This document shows positions 33,705 through 42,899 of a stretch of DNA of 64,000 bases, in pieces. The notes under the pieces were generated by a model that did not search any database, was not told the origin of the DNA, and saw nothing but the letters and a program-made list of their open reading frames with translations. The number at the start of each line of letters is the position of its first letter. Position 1 is the stretch's first letter. Position numbers and translations under genes: made by a program. Origin of the DNA: Dolomedes plantarius (taxonomy: Eukaryota > Arthropoda > Arachnida > Araneae > Dolomedidae); contig OU015495.1 in assembly GCA_907164885.2 (NCBI GenBank), forward strand, positions 1,826,230 to 1,890,229. Direction: 5' to 3'.

Positions 33705-33710
<6 letters not shown>
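32856..33710. other. AT-rich stretch with a possible pogo-like MITE remnant
   Basis: No gene recognised. A (TTTA)n run lies at about 33079-33110. At about 33535-33705 a set of related ACGATAGATGCGGGAA / ACGATAAATGCGGG / ACGATGATTCGGGGAA strings ends in GATTCCACTG, similar to subterminal sequence of pogo/Tigger-type MITEs. Weak. Confidence 0.35.

Positions 33711-33742
<32 letters not shown>
33711..33742. repeat. (TA)n microsatellite
   Basis: TA run after TGTGTGTATG. Confidence 0.9.
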
Positions 33743-33744
<2 letters not shown>

Positions 33745-33845
33745 GATAGAAAGTTAAAAAGCTGTATAACATTTAATATAAAATTTATTAAAATAAAGTA
33801 AAACAAAGATTTCTAACCTTGACTAACAGGGCACAATTATTCCAT

Positions 33846-33847
<2 letters not shown>

Positions 33848-33888
<41 letters not shown>
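33848..33888. repeat. (TA)n microsatellite
   Basis: TA run. A C-run (33930-33939) and a T-run of about 30 bases (33946-33976) follow. Confidence 0.9.
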
Positions 33889-33889
<1 letters not shown>

Positions 33890-33945
33890 ATGTTATCTTT
33901 TTTTCGCAGCACAAATTGCCAAAACACTCCCCCCCCCCCAACCCC

Positions 33946-33976
<31 letters not shown>

Positions 33977-34777
33977 CAATTTGCACCATGAACTTTCTTC
34001 ACATTATGTTATTGAGAATAGCACAAACTTTAAAAAAAAATAGACCATTTTTCCCGAAAGTAATATCAATTTAAACGTGATTTGATGAAATAAAACCCAT
34101 AAAAATACGAGAAAGGAAATAAAAGAAAACGCGTGCGTCAGCGCAGAGGATTGCAGAAAGCATTTCGTCATAATCACAGACGTCATGAGATTTTAAATGC
34201 AGGTAATTGGTCCGAAAATTTCCATACGTTGTCACGCGATTCAAATAAAGCAACTTTCTTAACGTAACTTCTCTGAATTGTTAGACCAGCTCTCGCCAGG
34301 CATGGAAGAGATTCGCGTTTCAGGAACTGGATAATAAATAAACAGTCTTAAAAGCTTTAGTCATCGTTCTGAAAAATATCGGTCGTTATCGCGGGAACTG
34401 ATTAATATGAATTAATTCTACCGACTTACTCTTGTATTAAAATGACGAATGTTTTAGTAAAATTTAATTTCAATGCCGTAAATAATTCTGGCGAGCTATA
34501 TAAATTTGCATTTAAATAGTCATCGATTTAACTTTTGCTATGTGTTTGTATTTCTATATGGAGTGTATTTTAGTTTAATTGGAAGAAAATGCATTTTATA
34601 TTCGATCTCTTTTTTTTTATTATTATTTTGAAAATGTTGATTGCTCTTTGTACTAAAAATGAAGGATTACAGCCCTATTAAAATTCTCACTCAACAGAAA
34701 TTTCATATTGATAAACACAACTAATTTAATGTTTTGATTGGAAAAGACTGCTTAATCTGAATATCTTCTTACTAGAC
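33977..34777. other. gene-free stretch
   Basis: AT-rich; nothing recognised. Confidence 0.4.
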
Positions 34778-34940
34778 CGGTGGTTCTCAACCTGTCAAGG
34801 AAGTATAGAAATGATTGAAAAATATTCAGGGGGGAAAGGGGCGCGGATGGTAAGTAAAAAATATGTGTAGAATGTATGAGGGGGGTGTTGAATGTCATCC
34901 ATAAGTGGGGGAAGCTAGACGAAAAGTTTGAGAATCACTG
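34778..34940. mobile_element. short hAT-like MITE
   Basis: Starts CGGTGGTTCTCAACCT and ends AGTTTGAGAATCACTG, the CAGTGGTTCTCAA-type end common in hAT MITEs. The flanking octamers TACTAGAC and AATTAGAA agree at 5 of 8 positions, with TA at the centre. 163 bp, with a GGGGG-rich interior. Confidence 0.6.
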
Positions 34941-35044
34941 AATTAGAAAAATTTCATTGCATTTTTAATTTCTAATTAAAAAATTATATTTTTAAAATAA
35001 GAAAGTGTTTTATTGATTGAAGTAACAAACCAATAATAATCTCC

Positions 35045-35230
35045 CCCCCCCCAAAAAAAAAATAAATAAATAAATAAATAAATAAAAATAAAAATGAAGT
35101 ATTTATAGAATAAGACAATTTCCTATGCTGCATGTTGTACTATATAGCAGGGAGGTTTAATCTGAGAGAGAACAAATATTTATATTTGTTCAGTCCCCCC
35201 CCCCCCACACACACACACCAAAAATAAATA
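35045..35230. repeat. simple-repeat cluster
   Basis: C-run plus (AAAT)n at 35041-35092, and a second C-run with (AC)n and AAAT units at 35196-35237. Confidence 0.8.
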
Positions 35231-35249
35231 AATAAATACAAAGCAAAAC

Positions 35250-35575
35250 TGAGAGAATTAGTTAGACTAACTTCCAAAGTCATTAATTCTCCCTGCTACT
35301 TTCTTCTGGTTTTCGAGCTTGAAGCGATCATTATCGTTAAAAACAAGATGAATTCTTGTTTAGCTTTTATCGAATCTCGTTTGGCAGCACCAAAACTTAC
35401 AGTAACCCTAAATCAAGCGATTATTTCTTCCCAAGAGAAATCGGAGCGTGCGAAAAAATGTCGCCAGTGATTAATGATTGCATTTTGATTTCTTTTCCCG
35501 CAACGCTCGTTTGTTTTAGCTGGAATAATTGATGTACCTAATCTTCATAATTATTAATTCCTGGTTTTAATGAGT
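35250..35575. other. apparently unique TAAT-rich block, candidate regulatory sequence
   Basis: The stretch is less repetitive than its neighbours. It contains several homeodomain-type cores (TTAATT, ATTAATG, TAATGATTG, AATTATTAATTC) and AGCGATCATTATCG. This is the texture of an arthropod enhancer, but that is inference from motif density only. No gene within it. Confidence 0.25.
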
Positions 35576-36345
35576 GATTCGCTTGATTGTTCTTTATGTG
35601 GGGAGAAAACCGTAACGATTAATATTTTTTTCCTTTTTTTTGCTAATTTGTTTTCATTCACTTGTTTGAATCCACGAACGGAAGCACAATTTTTTATTTA
35701 TTTATATATATACATATTTTTTTTTTTTCGCTCAGCTGCGAAACGTTGCCTTGTGGCACTGGTACAGAATCGCTCGTTCATCAATGAATGGCACATATTT
35801 TGTGGGTTGTTTTGATGAGCGGTTATTTGCATGAGAATTCTTTAACCCTTCGTCTAACTGTTATCCGGTTAATACCGTATGTGTAATGGGATGCATAAAA
35901 GTTGAAACAGAATAACTTTAAAAACTAATTATGCCCACATTTTATTGACAGCGTACGGAAAGAAAATGGTTTCCTGTGAATGAACTTTCCACTGTTATGA
36001 TTCTTATTATTGTTTAAAATCATGTGCTGAAATTACAACTTTAAAATCTGCAAGTAATTATCTGTCGCAGTTATCTCGATGTAGAGTGTTTCTTTCCTTA
36101 ATAATGTTAGATAAATTGATAATATATGTTAATGTAATGTAACTCTGGGTGGCCACAATGCGGCTCTGTATCACTTTTTTTTTCGAGGCTATCCTCTAGA
36201 ATTTTAGAAATTTGTGCCAGTATCAAAATACCCAAAATTAAAATGCATATCGAATACCCGCCATTTTATGTACAACCTGCGAATACTTGTATTCTGCACT
36301 TAGGTTGATAATAAAGAAACAACGCTCAATGTTTACAAATCAACA
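35576..36345. other. AT-rich gene-free stretch
   Basis: Nothing recognised. TTAACCCTTCG at about 35842 resembles a piggyBac-type end but has no partner. Confidence 0.4.
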
Positions 36346-36349
36346 TTAA

Positions 36350-36905
36350 GGCTGCTATGTACTAAGAAAAAAATCGTATTTCCCTTTTCCTATTCTTGCA
36401 GACTCTTGTGGTGGGAGGAGTCCAGTTGACAATTCGAGAATTCCACCCCCCCCCCCCTTAGGATTGACATTTTGAGGGATTGTAATGGCTCTCTCTCTAT
36501 AGGGGTATAAGCGCTGCCCCCAAATTTTTTATTTAAAATATATTTTTGTCAACTATTTACAGGTACATAGATGCTGATAATCAAATAAAATTGGTATTGT
36601 CAGATAGCCTGAATTTTTCTGCAAAGCGCTACAGGATTCATTTTATAAATTTCGTCCATCGAAGGAATTTATGAGCGTTTAAAACACACTATACCAGATT
36701 TTTCCCCGAATAATTTAAATTTTAAAATATTAATTGCATTTTAAAAAAACGAAAAATGTACACAAATGTAAAATTTCTTTCTCTATGACGGAGTACAATA
36801 TTTTTTTTAAAAATGTTTGAATCCAAGTCGGCAATCCGTGGACAAATTTTCTCCATGGGTTAACATTGAGGTGAGCGAATCCAATGGGGTTAGTACATAG
36901 CAACC
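36350..36905 (-). mobile_element. TTAA-flanked inverted-repeat family, copy E (full length, inverted relative to D)
   Basis: TTAA at 36346-36349 and 36906-36909. The ends are GGCTGCTATGTACTAA and TTAGTACATAGCAACC. The whole interior is the reverse complement of copy D, including GACTCTTGTGGTGGGAGG, TAATGGCTCTCTCTCTATAG and GATGCTGATAATCAAATA. The near-collinearity with D over about 550 bp shows this is a real family of fixed structure. Confidence 0.8.
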
Positions 36906-36909
36906 TTAA

Positions 36910-37195
36910 GCTGAGTTGCTAAGAACTGCAACAATTCAAAATCAGTCAGATTTTAATAATTTGGCTTAACCATCAAAAGAAAAATAATTATTAAATCTAT
37001 TCAAATTATTTCAGAATTTAGAAATATCAGATATTCTAACAGTTGGAGAATGATATATATATAATAAAAATATTAGGGAAAAAATCACACTTAATAATTT
37101 ATTTCCTATGAAATGTGTTAAGATATTTGATAAAAGTTTATGAATTAAGCTAGCTTAATTCCAATCGCGACTTCAGAAGTGAACTTTAATGCAGT
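36910..37195. other. AT-rich gene-free stretch
   Basis: Nothing recognised. Confidence 0.4.
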
Positions 37196-38160
37196 TAGAA
37201 AAACAAAATTGACTTCTCGAGGCTCGTTTGATTCTCAAGAAGCGTCCTCGCCTATTATTTGGAACGGCGATAGCTTCCGTACCACGAACGGGAATAATGG
37301 AAATACTCAGAATATTTCTCACAGCATCAGTGACCCTGTAAAAGCTGATAACTCCTAAACACGGTGTCGTCGGAGTCCGCTGTCACACGCATACATACGC
37401 AACAGAGAGAGAGAGATGGCTGGGAGAAAGAAAAAGTAAATAGCAAAACAAAACAAAACAAAAAAAATATCACGAAATCTGCGTTATCGCGCCAAGTCGT
37501 CGAGTCCCCCAGGTTTAACCATGCGTATAACAACATAACTCGCATAACAAAAAACTACACTAAAACAATTTTCTGCATCGAAATAATGAAGACGGGGGAA
37601 GAAAATAAAAGAAAAATGGAAAGAAAAATAACAAATAAATAAAAATGACACAACACAGGCCGTTTTTTTATTATTATTTATTATTATTATTATTCCCTTT
37701 CTATCTTGGAGAAATTTCAAGAAAAGAGAAAGAAAATTAACGGGGTGGGAGATACGAAAATGGGAGGGGTGATAGGGGTGAACGGGCATCAGAAGGGGCA
37801 ATTTGCGGGACGCTCGGGGTCGGGCAACCACCTCTCTCTCGCGAGTTTGAGTGACGCAATCTGGCAGCAAGCGGTGAGAAAAATAAGAAAAGAGACTCCG
37901 GAGCACGCGATATTTCGAGGGATTAGGAATTGCAAAAGAGGTCGTTAACGAGAAAATAATTAGTGTTATCGGGGGAATTCTTGGGACGGGCTGTTAATTA
38001 AGCAATTTTCGTATTCATGTGATAAATAAGTAACGAGCGTCCACTCGGTCTCTGTTCCAACGGCTATGGTTCGCGAACTCGAGTGTTTGAAGTATCGACA
38101 AGAAGCGGTCATGGAGATTTTGGTGCGAATTAGCGGCCAGATGTAGCTGCGAAATCTCGC
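37196..38160. other. GC-richer apparently unique block
   Basis: About 950 bp of mixed composition with no repeat landmarks, apart from (ACAAA)n and (TTA)n short runs. Purine-rich segments and CTCTCTCTCGCGAG occur within it. Frames of 80-140 codons on both strands are not recognisable proteins. It is a candidate regulatory or untranslated exon region. Confidence 0.25.
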
Positions 38161-38645
38161 GAAACTGATTTACTATAAAATTGGCAAGTACAAACGTAAA
38201 TAAATTTCGCGTTTTATTTGGGTTCTGTACAACAGGTTTCTACATTTTCGTAGAAACGCTGAAAAAAGGTCTTGGTTTTTATTTATTAGATTATAAATTT
38301 TACTGCGAGGAGGGCCATTGTGTTTACATCTGTTGTTTCCAATACCCGTGAAGTAGGAAGGCCTACACCAAGTCTAAAGGACCTAGGTCCTCGAAGGGTG
38401 GTAAGCAGCTTTACTTTAAGGCGAGGTACCACTAGGGCTGAAGTCTGACTTGACCTCGAAGAATATTGGTCCCGTAATTTTGAACCGACTCAAGTGACGA
38501 GACCGGGACACTTGACCTCGCACCTCCACGGGTAAATTTGAGAACTTGGACATTGTATTTTGGAAAGAAAAGACAAAACCTTTGTGCTCGAGGAATAAAT
38601 AGGAAATCCAACGTAAATAAAGCACAAATGACAGTAAGGTGCAAT

Positions 38646-38695
38646 TTTGCATAGGCCGTTTCGAAGCTGCAAAGGAGCTTCTTTATCAGTGAAAA
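38646..38695 (-). ncRNA. hammerhead-ribozyme-like motif H0 (inverted unit)
   Basis: On the minus strand: TTTTCA, then CTGATAA (consensus CTGATGA, with G8 changed to A). Next comes stem II GAAGCT/AGCTTC, GAAA, ACGGCC, and TGCAAA for the 3' side of stem I. It lacks one base of the CCGTA cleavage segment. Probably inactive. Confidence 0.4.
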
Positions 38696-38833
38696 GAACT
38701 TAGTGGCAGCTCAAAAAGCCGAAAACTAAGCCGTATACAAAATTTCACCTTACTGCTATTTGTGCTTTATTTACGTTGGATTTCGGCTAAGCCATTGGCT
38801 TAGTTTTTGGCTTTTTGAGCTGCCACTAAGTTC

Positions 38834-38884
38834 TTTGCACTGATGAAGAAACCCTTTTGCAGCTTCGAAACGGCCGTATGCAAA
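38834..38884 (+). ncRNA. hammerhead-ribozyme-like motif H1
   Basis: In order: TTTGCA (stem I 5' side, 38834-38839); CTGATGA core (38840-38846); a stem II region ending AGCTTC, here degraded on its 5' side (GAAACC instead of GAAGCT); GAAA (38867-38870); ACGG/CCGT, a four-pair stem III with no loop (38870-38877); the NUH triplet GTA with predicted cleavage after 38878; and TGCAAA (38879-38884), exactly complementary to TTTGCA. A further helix CACTAAG/CTTACTG extends stem I beyond an internal loop. This is a type I hammerhead layout. One extra A sits between CTGATGA and stem II, a departure from the consensus. Confidence 0.5.
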
Positions 38885-38976
38885 ATTGCACCTTACTGCT
38901 ATTTGTGCTTTACTTACGTTGGATTTCCGCTAAGTCATTGGCTTAGTTTTCGGCTTTTTGAGCTGCCACTAAGTTC

Positions 38977-39018
38977 TTTGCACTGATAAAGAAGCTGTTT
39001 TGCATCTTCGAAACGGGG
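38977..39018 (+). ncRNA. hammerhead-ribozyme-like motif H2 (truncated)
   Basis: TTTGCA, CTGATAA, GAAGCT...ATCTTC, GAAACGG, then the unit is deleted and jumps to GGCTTTTTGAGC. The cleavage site and the stem I 3' side are missing. Confidence 0.35.
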
Positions 39019-39041
39019 CTTTTTGAGCTGCCACTACGTTC

Positions 39042-39092
39042 TTTGCACTGATGAAGAAGCTCCTTTGCAGATTCCAAACGGCCGTATGCAAA
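39042..39092 (+). ncRNA. hammerhead-ribozyme-like motif H3
   Basis: TTTGCA (39042-39047), CTGATGA (39048-39054), the intact 5' strand of stem II GAAGCT with its partner GATTC carrying a change, CAAA in place of GAAA (G12 changed), ACGG/CCGT, the GTA site and TGCAAA (39087-39092). The core substitution should inactivate this copy, but it supports the unit consensus. Confidence 0.45.
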
Positions 39093-39283
39093 ATTGCACC
39101 TAACTGTTATTTGTGCTTTATTTACGTTGGATTTCCTGTTTATTTGAACACTGTAGCCACGACCTATTTTACATGCCCGGACCACCATTAGTGAACACGG
39201 CGGTATATTTGCAGCGACGAGCATAGAACCAGGGACGTTCAGATCATTGACTCGACGCCTTTGCCAATCGGACCACCGCGGCC

Positions 39284-41084
39284 CTTGTTTACATCTAGAA
39301 GCACATTTGTATATTAGGAGTGGTAAATTTGAATTTTACCAAACACAACAATCAACATTGTCACTGCTATTTTCTCTGTTTTCTGGTAACTGAATCGAGA
39401 ACATGCTCCTTTTATCTGTGCCCTTTACATCTAACGACCACGGCCTTTCGGGAGGGCTTTCAAACCTACAAATTTACTTGAATTCCCTTTGCGGCAGTTT
39501 TTCAAGGACTGTCATACTCGTGGAAATGTACACAGAATTTTAACGTCATTTGCCTGCATTTGCCTGCATTCGAACATTTGCCTGCATTCTGTGCCCCATA
39601 ATTGTAGGTTATGATCCATTATAAATGGGAGCATCGAAATACCTTAATATTTCACCGTAATTTACAGCAAATAAGGCTCAGTACTCAGCAAGCTGCAAAT
39701 TATAAGACATTTTGCCCACGACTAGTGAAATCAATTGTTAACAGAAAAAAATTAATATATCCCGATAATTAATAATAAAAAAGGCTTTTGTGACATATTA
39801 AGGTTTTTCTGTTCCTTGATATCCCCTTAAGAAATGTAAGATATTTTATAAACGACGCCATTTGAGTATCGATGTAATCTGACCCTTTTATTCAGAATTT
39901 GAATTTGGCCGTTTGGCAACACGCACACACAGTTTGGATTTTTTTTAAAAATTGTTACACAGTAAATTATGTTATTCAAATGATGTCCAATGTGGGACAT
40001 TTCGAAGCACATCTGTAGCTTTTTTCATTCAATATTTTTTATTCTTATTTTTTCCGAACGAGGATCTATAAATATTCATAATTATCTTGACTGAAAGTTT
40101 GAATTTACCTGAAGATTTTTTATTTGTACAAAAAATGGTCTGGTTAATATTATTCTAAAAGTCAGGGATAATTTTAAAATGTTTGTAGAAAAATTATTTT
40201 CCAAAACTTTTTGTTTGACAACAATGGCTATTCTTTTTCAGTTAAAACAACAATGTGAACAGGTTGCGAAACGTCTCCCATATAATTGTTAGACGAGCTA
40301 CGAATTTAATAGCATTTTTTTTTCTCCAGTTCTCGCAGAAATTCGCGGGAAAGTAAACGAGTTTATGATTAGGATGTATGTGTGGGTCACAACGTATCTT
40401 ATTTCCAAGCCCTTTGCACTTTCATTTTCCACTCGGGGAATGGATTACGTGTCCAACCAGCGGTTGCAATCTCTCCAAAAAATCTCTGTTTTTATCACGC
40501 TAGTTTCGACAACGCAGAAATATCAAACAGAGAGAGATTCCCCCGTACTCACAAATTCATCCACCCGTTTCGGGTCGATAAAAATCGCATGCCCTTATTG
40601 ATATTCTTTCCCATGTTTGTTGCAAAAAGGGTTGTCTCTCCGTTGGACCAGCATCAGCACCTTGGGAAGATGTCCTCACTCTCAACACAGAGGTTATTAG
40701 AGTCACCTGTGTCATTTTGGGATTCTCTGGAGGAAAGGGTTGCATATTATATGTGTATTTAACCAGAATAATAATGATTTTAAAGTCTCCTTTTATTGGC
40801 AGAATTTGTAGATCGTGATGTAAAGAGTTGATAAACGGTTAATTACAAATTTCACGCGATTGTCTCTCTCGGGTTCTACTCCGAGCTATGTGCAAATGAA
40901 AAGTTGTTCGCCTTGTGATTTTAAATGCCGTTCCCATTTGACGTCTCAATCGTACTGAAGACTTTTTTATGGGCCAGTAATAAACGATGAAATGAATAGA
41001 TTTATTTTTTAAATAATTATAGACGCAAGTTTTAACTGTTGTACAGAAAAAAAAAAGAATAGACCTTTTTATTATTGTTTTACA
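39284..41084. other. gene-free stretch
   Basis: No gene recognised. A short TTTGCCTGCAT repeat lies at about 39548-39590. A GC-richer segment at about 40330-40760 has frames of up to 126 codons with no recognisable domain. Confidence 0.4.
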
Positions 41085-41086
41085 TA

Positions 41087-41257
41087 CAGTGAAACTTTTA
41101 TGTGGAGGCCAGTTATGGTTAAGAAAAGAAAGTGGCCGTTTTGAGGTGGGGGGGGGGGGGGCTTATCTATGGCGACCATTAACGGTTCCGGAAAAAAGTA
41201 GCCGCTTTGGGGGGGGGGGGGGTCGAATAGGGGTGACCGGCTAGAGAAGTTTCCCTG
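41087..41257. mobile_element. pogo-like MITE with TA duplication
   Basis: Starts CAGTGAAACTTTTATGTGG and ends GAGAAGTTTCCCTG, flanked by TA at 41085-41086 and 41258-41259. CAGTGAAAC-type ends with TA targets are usual for pogo/Tigger-like MITEs. The interior has two G-runs of 12-14 bases in related contexts (GTGGCCGTTTTGAGG / GTAGCCGCTTTGG). Confidence 0.6.
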
Positions 41258-41259
41258 TA

Positions 41260-42254
41260 TTTCTATCTTCAAATAGTTCATTTAGCCTTTAAAGTAATCA
41301 CCGAGTTAAGAGACAAAAAATACAATTACAAATAAAAAATAAGCAAAATTAAATTTTAAATTTTATTAGATTTATATTCTCGGACTAATATTTATATATT
41401 CATTGAATTTTTTAGAATTTTACAAGACAGGATGCAAAATATGATGGAAAAAATAAAAGTTACTTCTCAGTAATCAAATTTATATCTTTTAACGCCTGAC
41501 AATATAAAGGAATCAACTTATTTTGTAAAATGCTGATGTTACTGTGATTTAAACTAGAGAGAAAAACACGAATTTTTTTTTTGTCCCGATTACTCTAAAC
41601 AAAATAAAAATTGAAAAAAAAAATAATTTGTAGAAAAGCTTGAACTTTATAAATATTTAAAGTTGATAATCCGAATTATTATAAATATCAGGTGTGTGAG
41701 GAAACATAGAAACAAAATCCAATCTGCTTTAGAAAACCTGAACTTTTAATGAAATGTTTTTTGCCAATGGATTTAAACATTCATAAAAAAAAGTAACCGA
41801 AGAAAACGTACATCGGATGGCTGAAGACAGATGATTAGGATACCCAAAATTTGATGGCTATCAGTAAATATGAAAAAACCGCACGAAATTAATGTTATTT
41901 ACACGTCACGCTAAATATGCATGTAATTATGTGTATCTACAGGGGGGAAATATTTTATGTAACTAAAGTACCAAAAGTTTTTTCCTTTCACCAAATCATC
42001 TTTTGTCATGAAATGTCACTTAAAATACACTTATGTAAACATATTGTGTTTTGTTGTCCATTGTTTTTATGTCATGATAATAGACTACATTTTTTTTAAA
42101 GATTTAATTTAAGTTAGCTAATTGCAATACTGCGTGAGGATTTTTATATGTTGATTCAACACAACGCTTTTCATGATAGTTGTGTTTATGTGTACAATTG
42201 CACTGTCGATTGGAATTGCTTTTTAATCACATTAAATCAGATGACATATGTAAA
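41260..42254. other. AT-rich gene-free stretch
   Basis: Nothing recognised. Confidence 0.4.
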
Positions 42255-42899
42255 ACTAGCTGAAAACCCGCACTTCACTACGGAGTACATTCAAATTAAA
42301 TACAACGGTCAATGTATGCAATAAATGCAAAAAAAATAATATATATATATATATATATATTTATAATAAATACGACGATCAATATATACAATTGATGTAG
42401 AAAAGAATATATATATTTATAAAAAAATCGTAAGGGATATTTTTATAGACAAAATAATGCCCAATCGTCTGCCGCGCTAGCAAGAAAAAAAATATTTTTT
42501 TGTCTATTTAGTTGTTATGCACGTGACGATAATTTATTTAAAGTTCCAGAAAAAGAAATCACGTGATCAGCATTTAAAAATTCACCAAAAATCAGAAAAT
42601 AGACGTAAAGATTCGAAAAAGATTTCATTTTAAAGTAATTTTTATAATCTTTCTCGTGATATAAATTTTATAACCCTCAAATCATTATTTTAAATGCAAA
42701 CTTAAAAAAAGTTACTAAAACAGCTTAAAAATTTAATTTAAAAAAATCTAAGAAGAAATTTTCAAAAATCTCTCTTAGTGCACCCCTACACTATAAGAAG
42801 AATCGCCATGCAAAATTTCAGCCCTTTAGGTCCAGCGGTTTGGTCTGTGCGTTGTCCGTCAGTCAGTCAGTCAGTCAGTTACAGAACTGTTTTTATATA

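Larger units (their letters stand above)
38558..39147. mobile_element. hammerhead-bearing retrozyme/Penelope-like insertion inside the SINE
   Basis: 590 bp flanked by ACATTGTA (38550-38557) and ACACTGTA (39148-39155), 7 of 8 matching. The site is pinpointed by the intact SINE paralogue at 56654. The insert consists of one inverted unit (about 38595-38730) followed by tandem units in the opposite sense. A 143-bp period separates the first two core motifs (38834 and 38977), with a further truncated unit at 39042. Each unit contains a hammerhead-like motif and the block CTTTRTTTACGTTGGATTTC. Inverted-plus-tandem arrangement and hammerhead motifs are known for Penelope-like elements and the small animal retrozymes they mobilise. 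No protein is encoded. Confidence 0.55.
38468..39283 (-). mobile_element. tRNA-derived SINE family S2, interrupted copy
   Basis: On the minus strand the head (39283 downward) reads GGCCGCGGTGGTCCGATTGG with box A, then box B GGTTCTATGCTC. It continues with CAAATATACCGCCGTGTTC, GGTGGTCCGGGCATG and GTCGTGGCTACAGTG, and breaks at about 39148. After a 590-bp insertion it resumes with CCAAGTTCTCAAATTTACC and ends near CGGTTCAAAATTACGGGACC at about 38468. The 3' half matches the copy at 56654, which runs uninterrupted across the break point. Confidence 0.75.

Noticed and set aside
37484..37906. 140-codon minus-strand frame in the GC-richer block
   Set aside because: Composition reflects purine/pyrimidine-biased simple sequence and overlaps open frames on the other strand; no domain.
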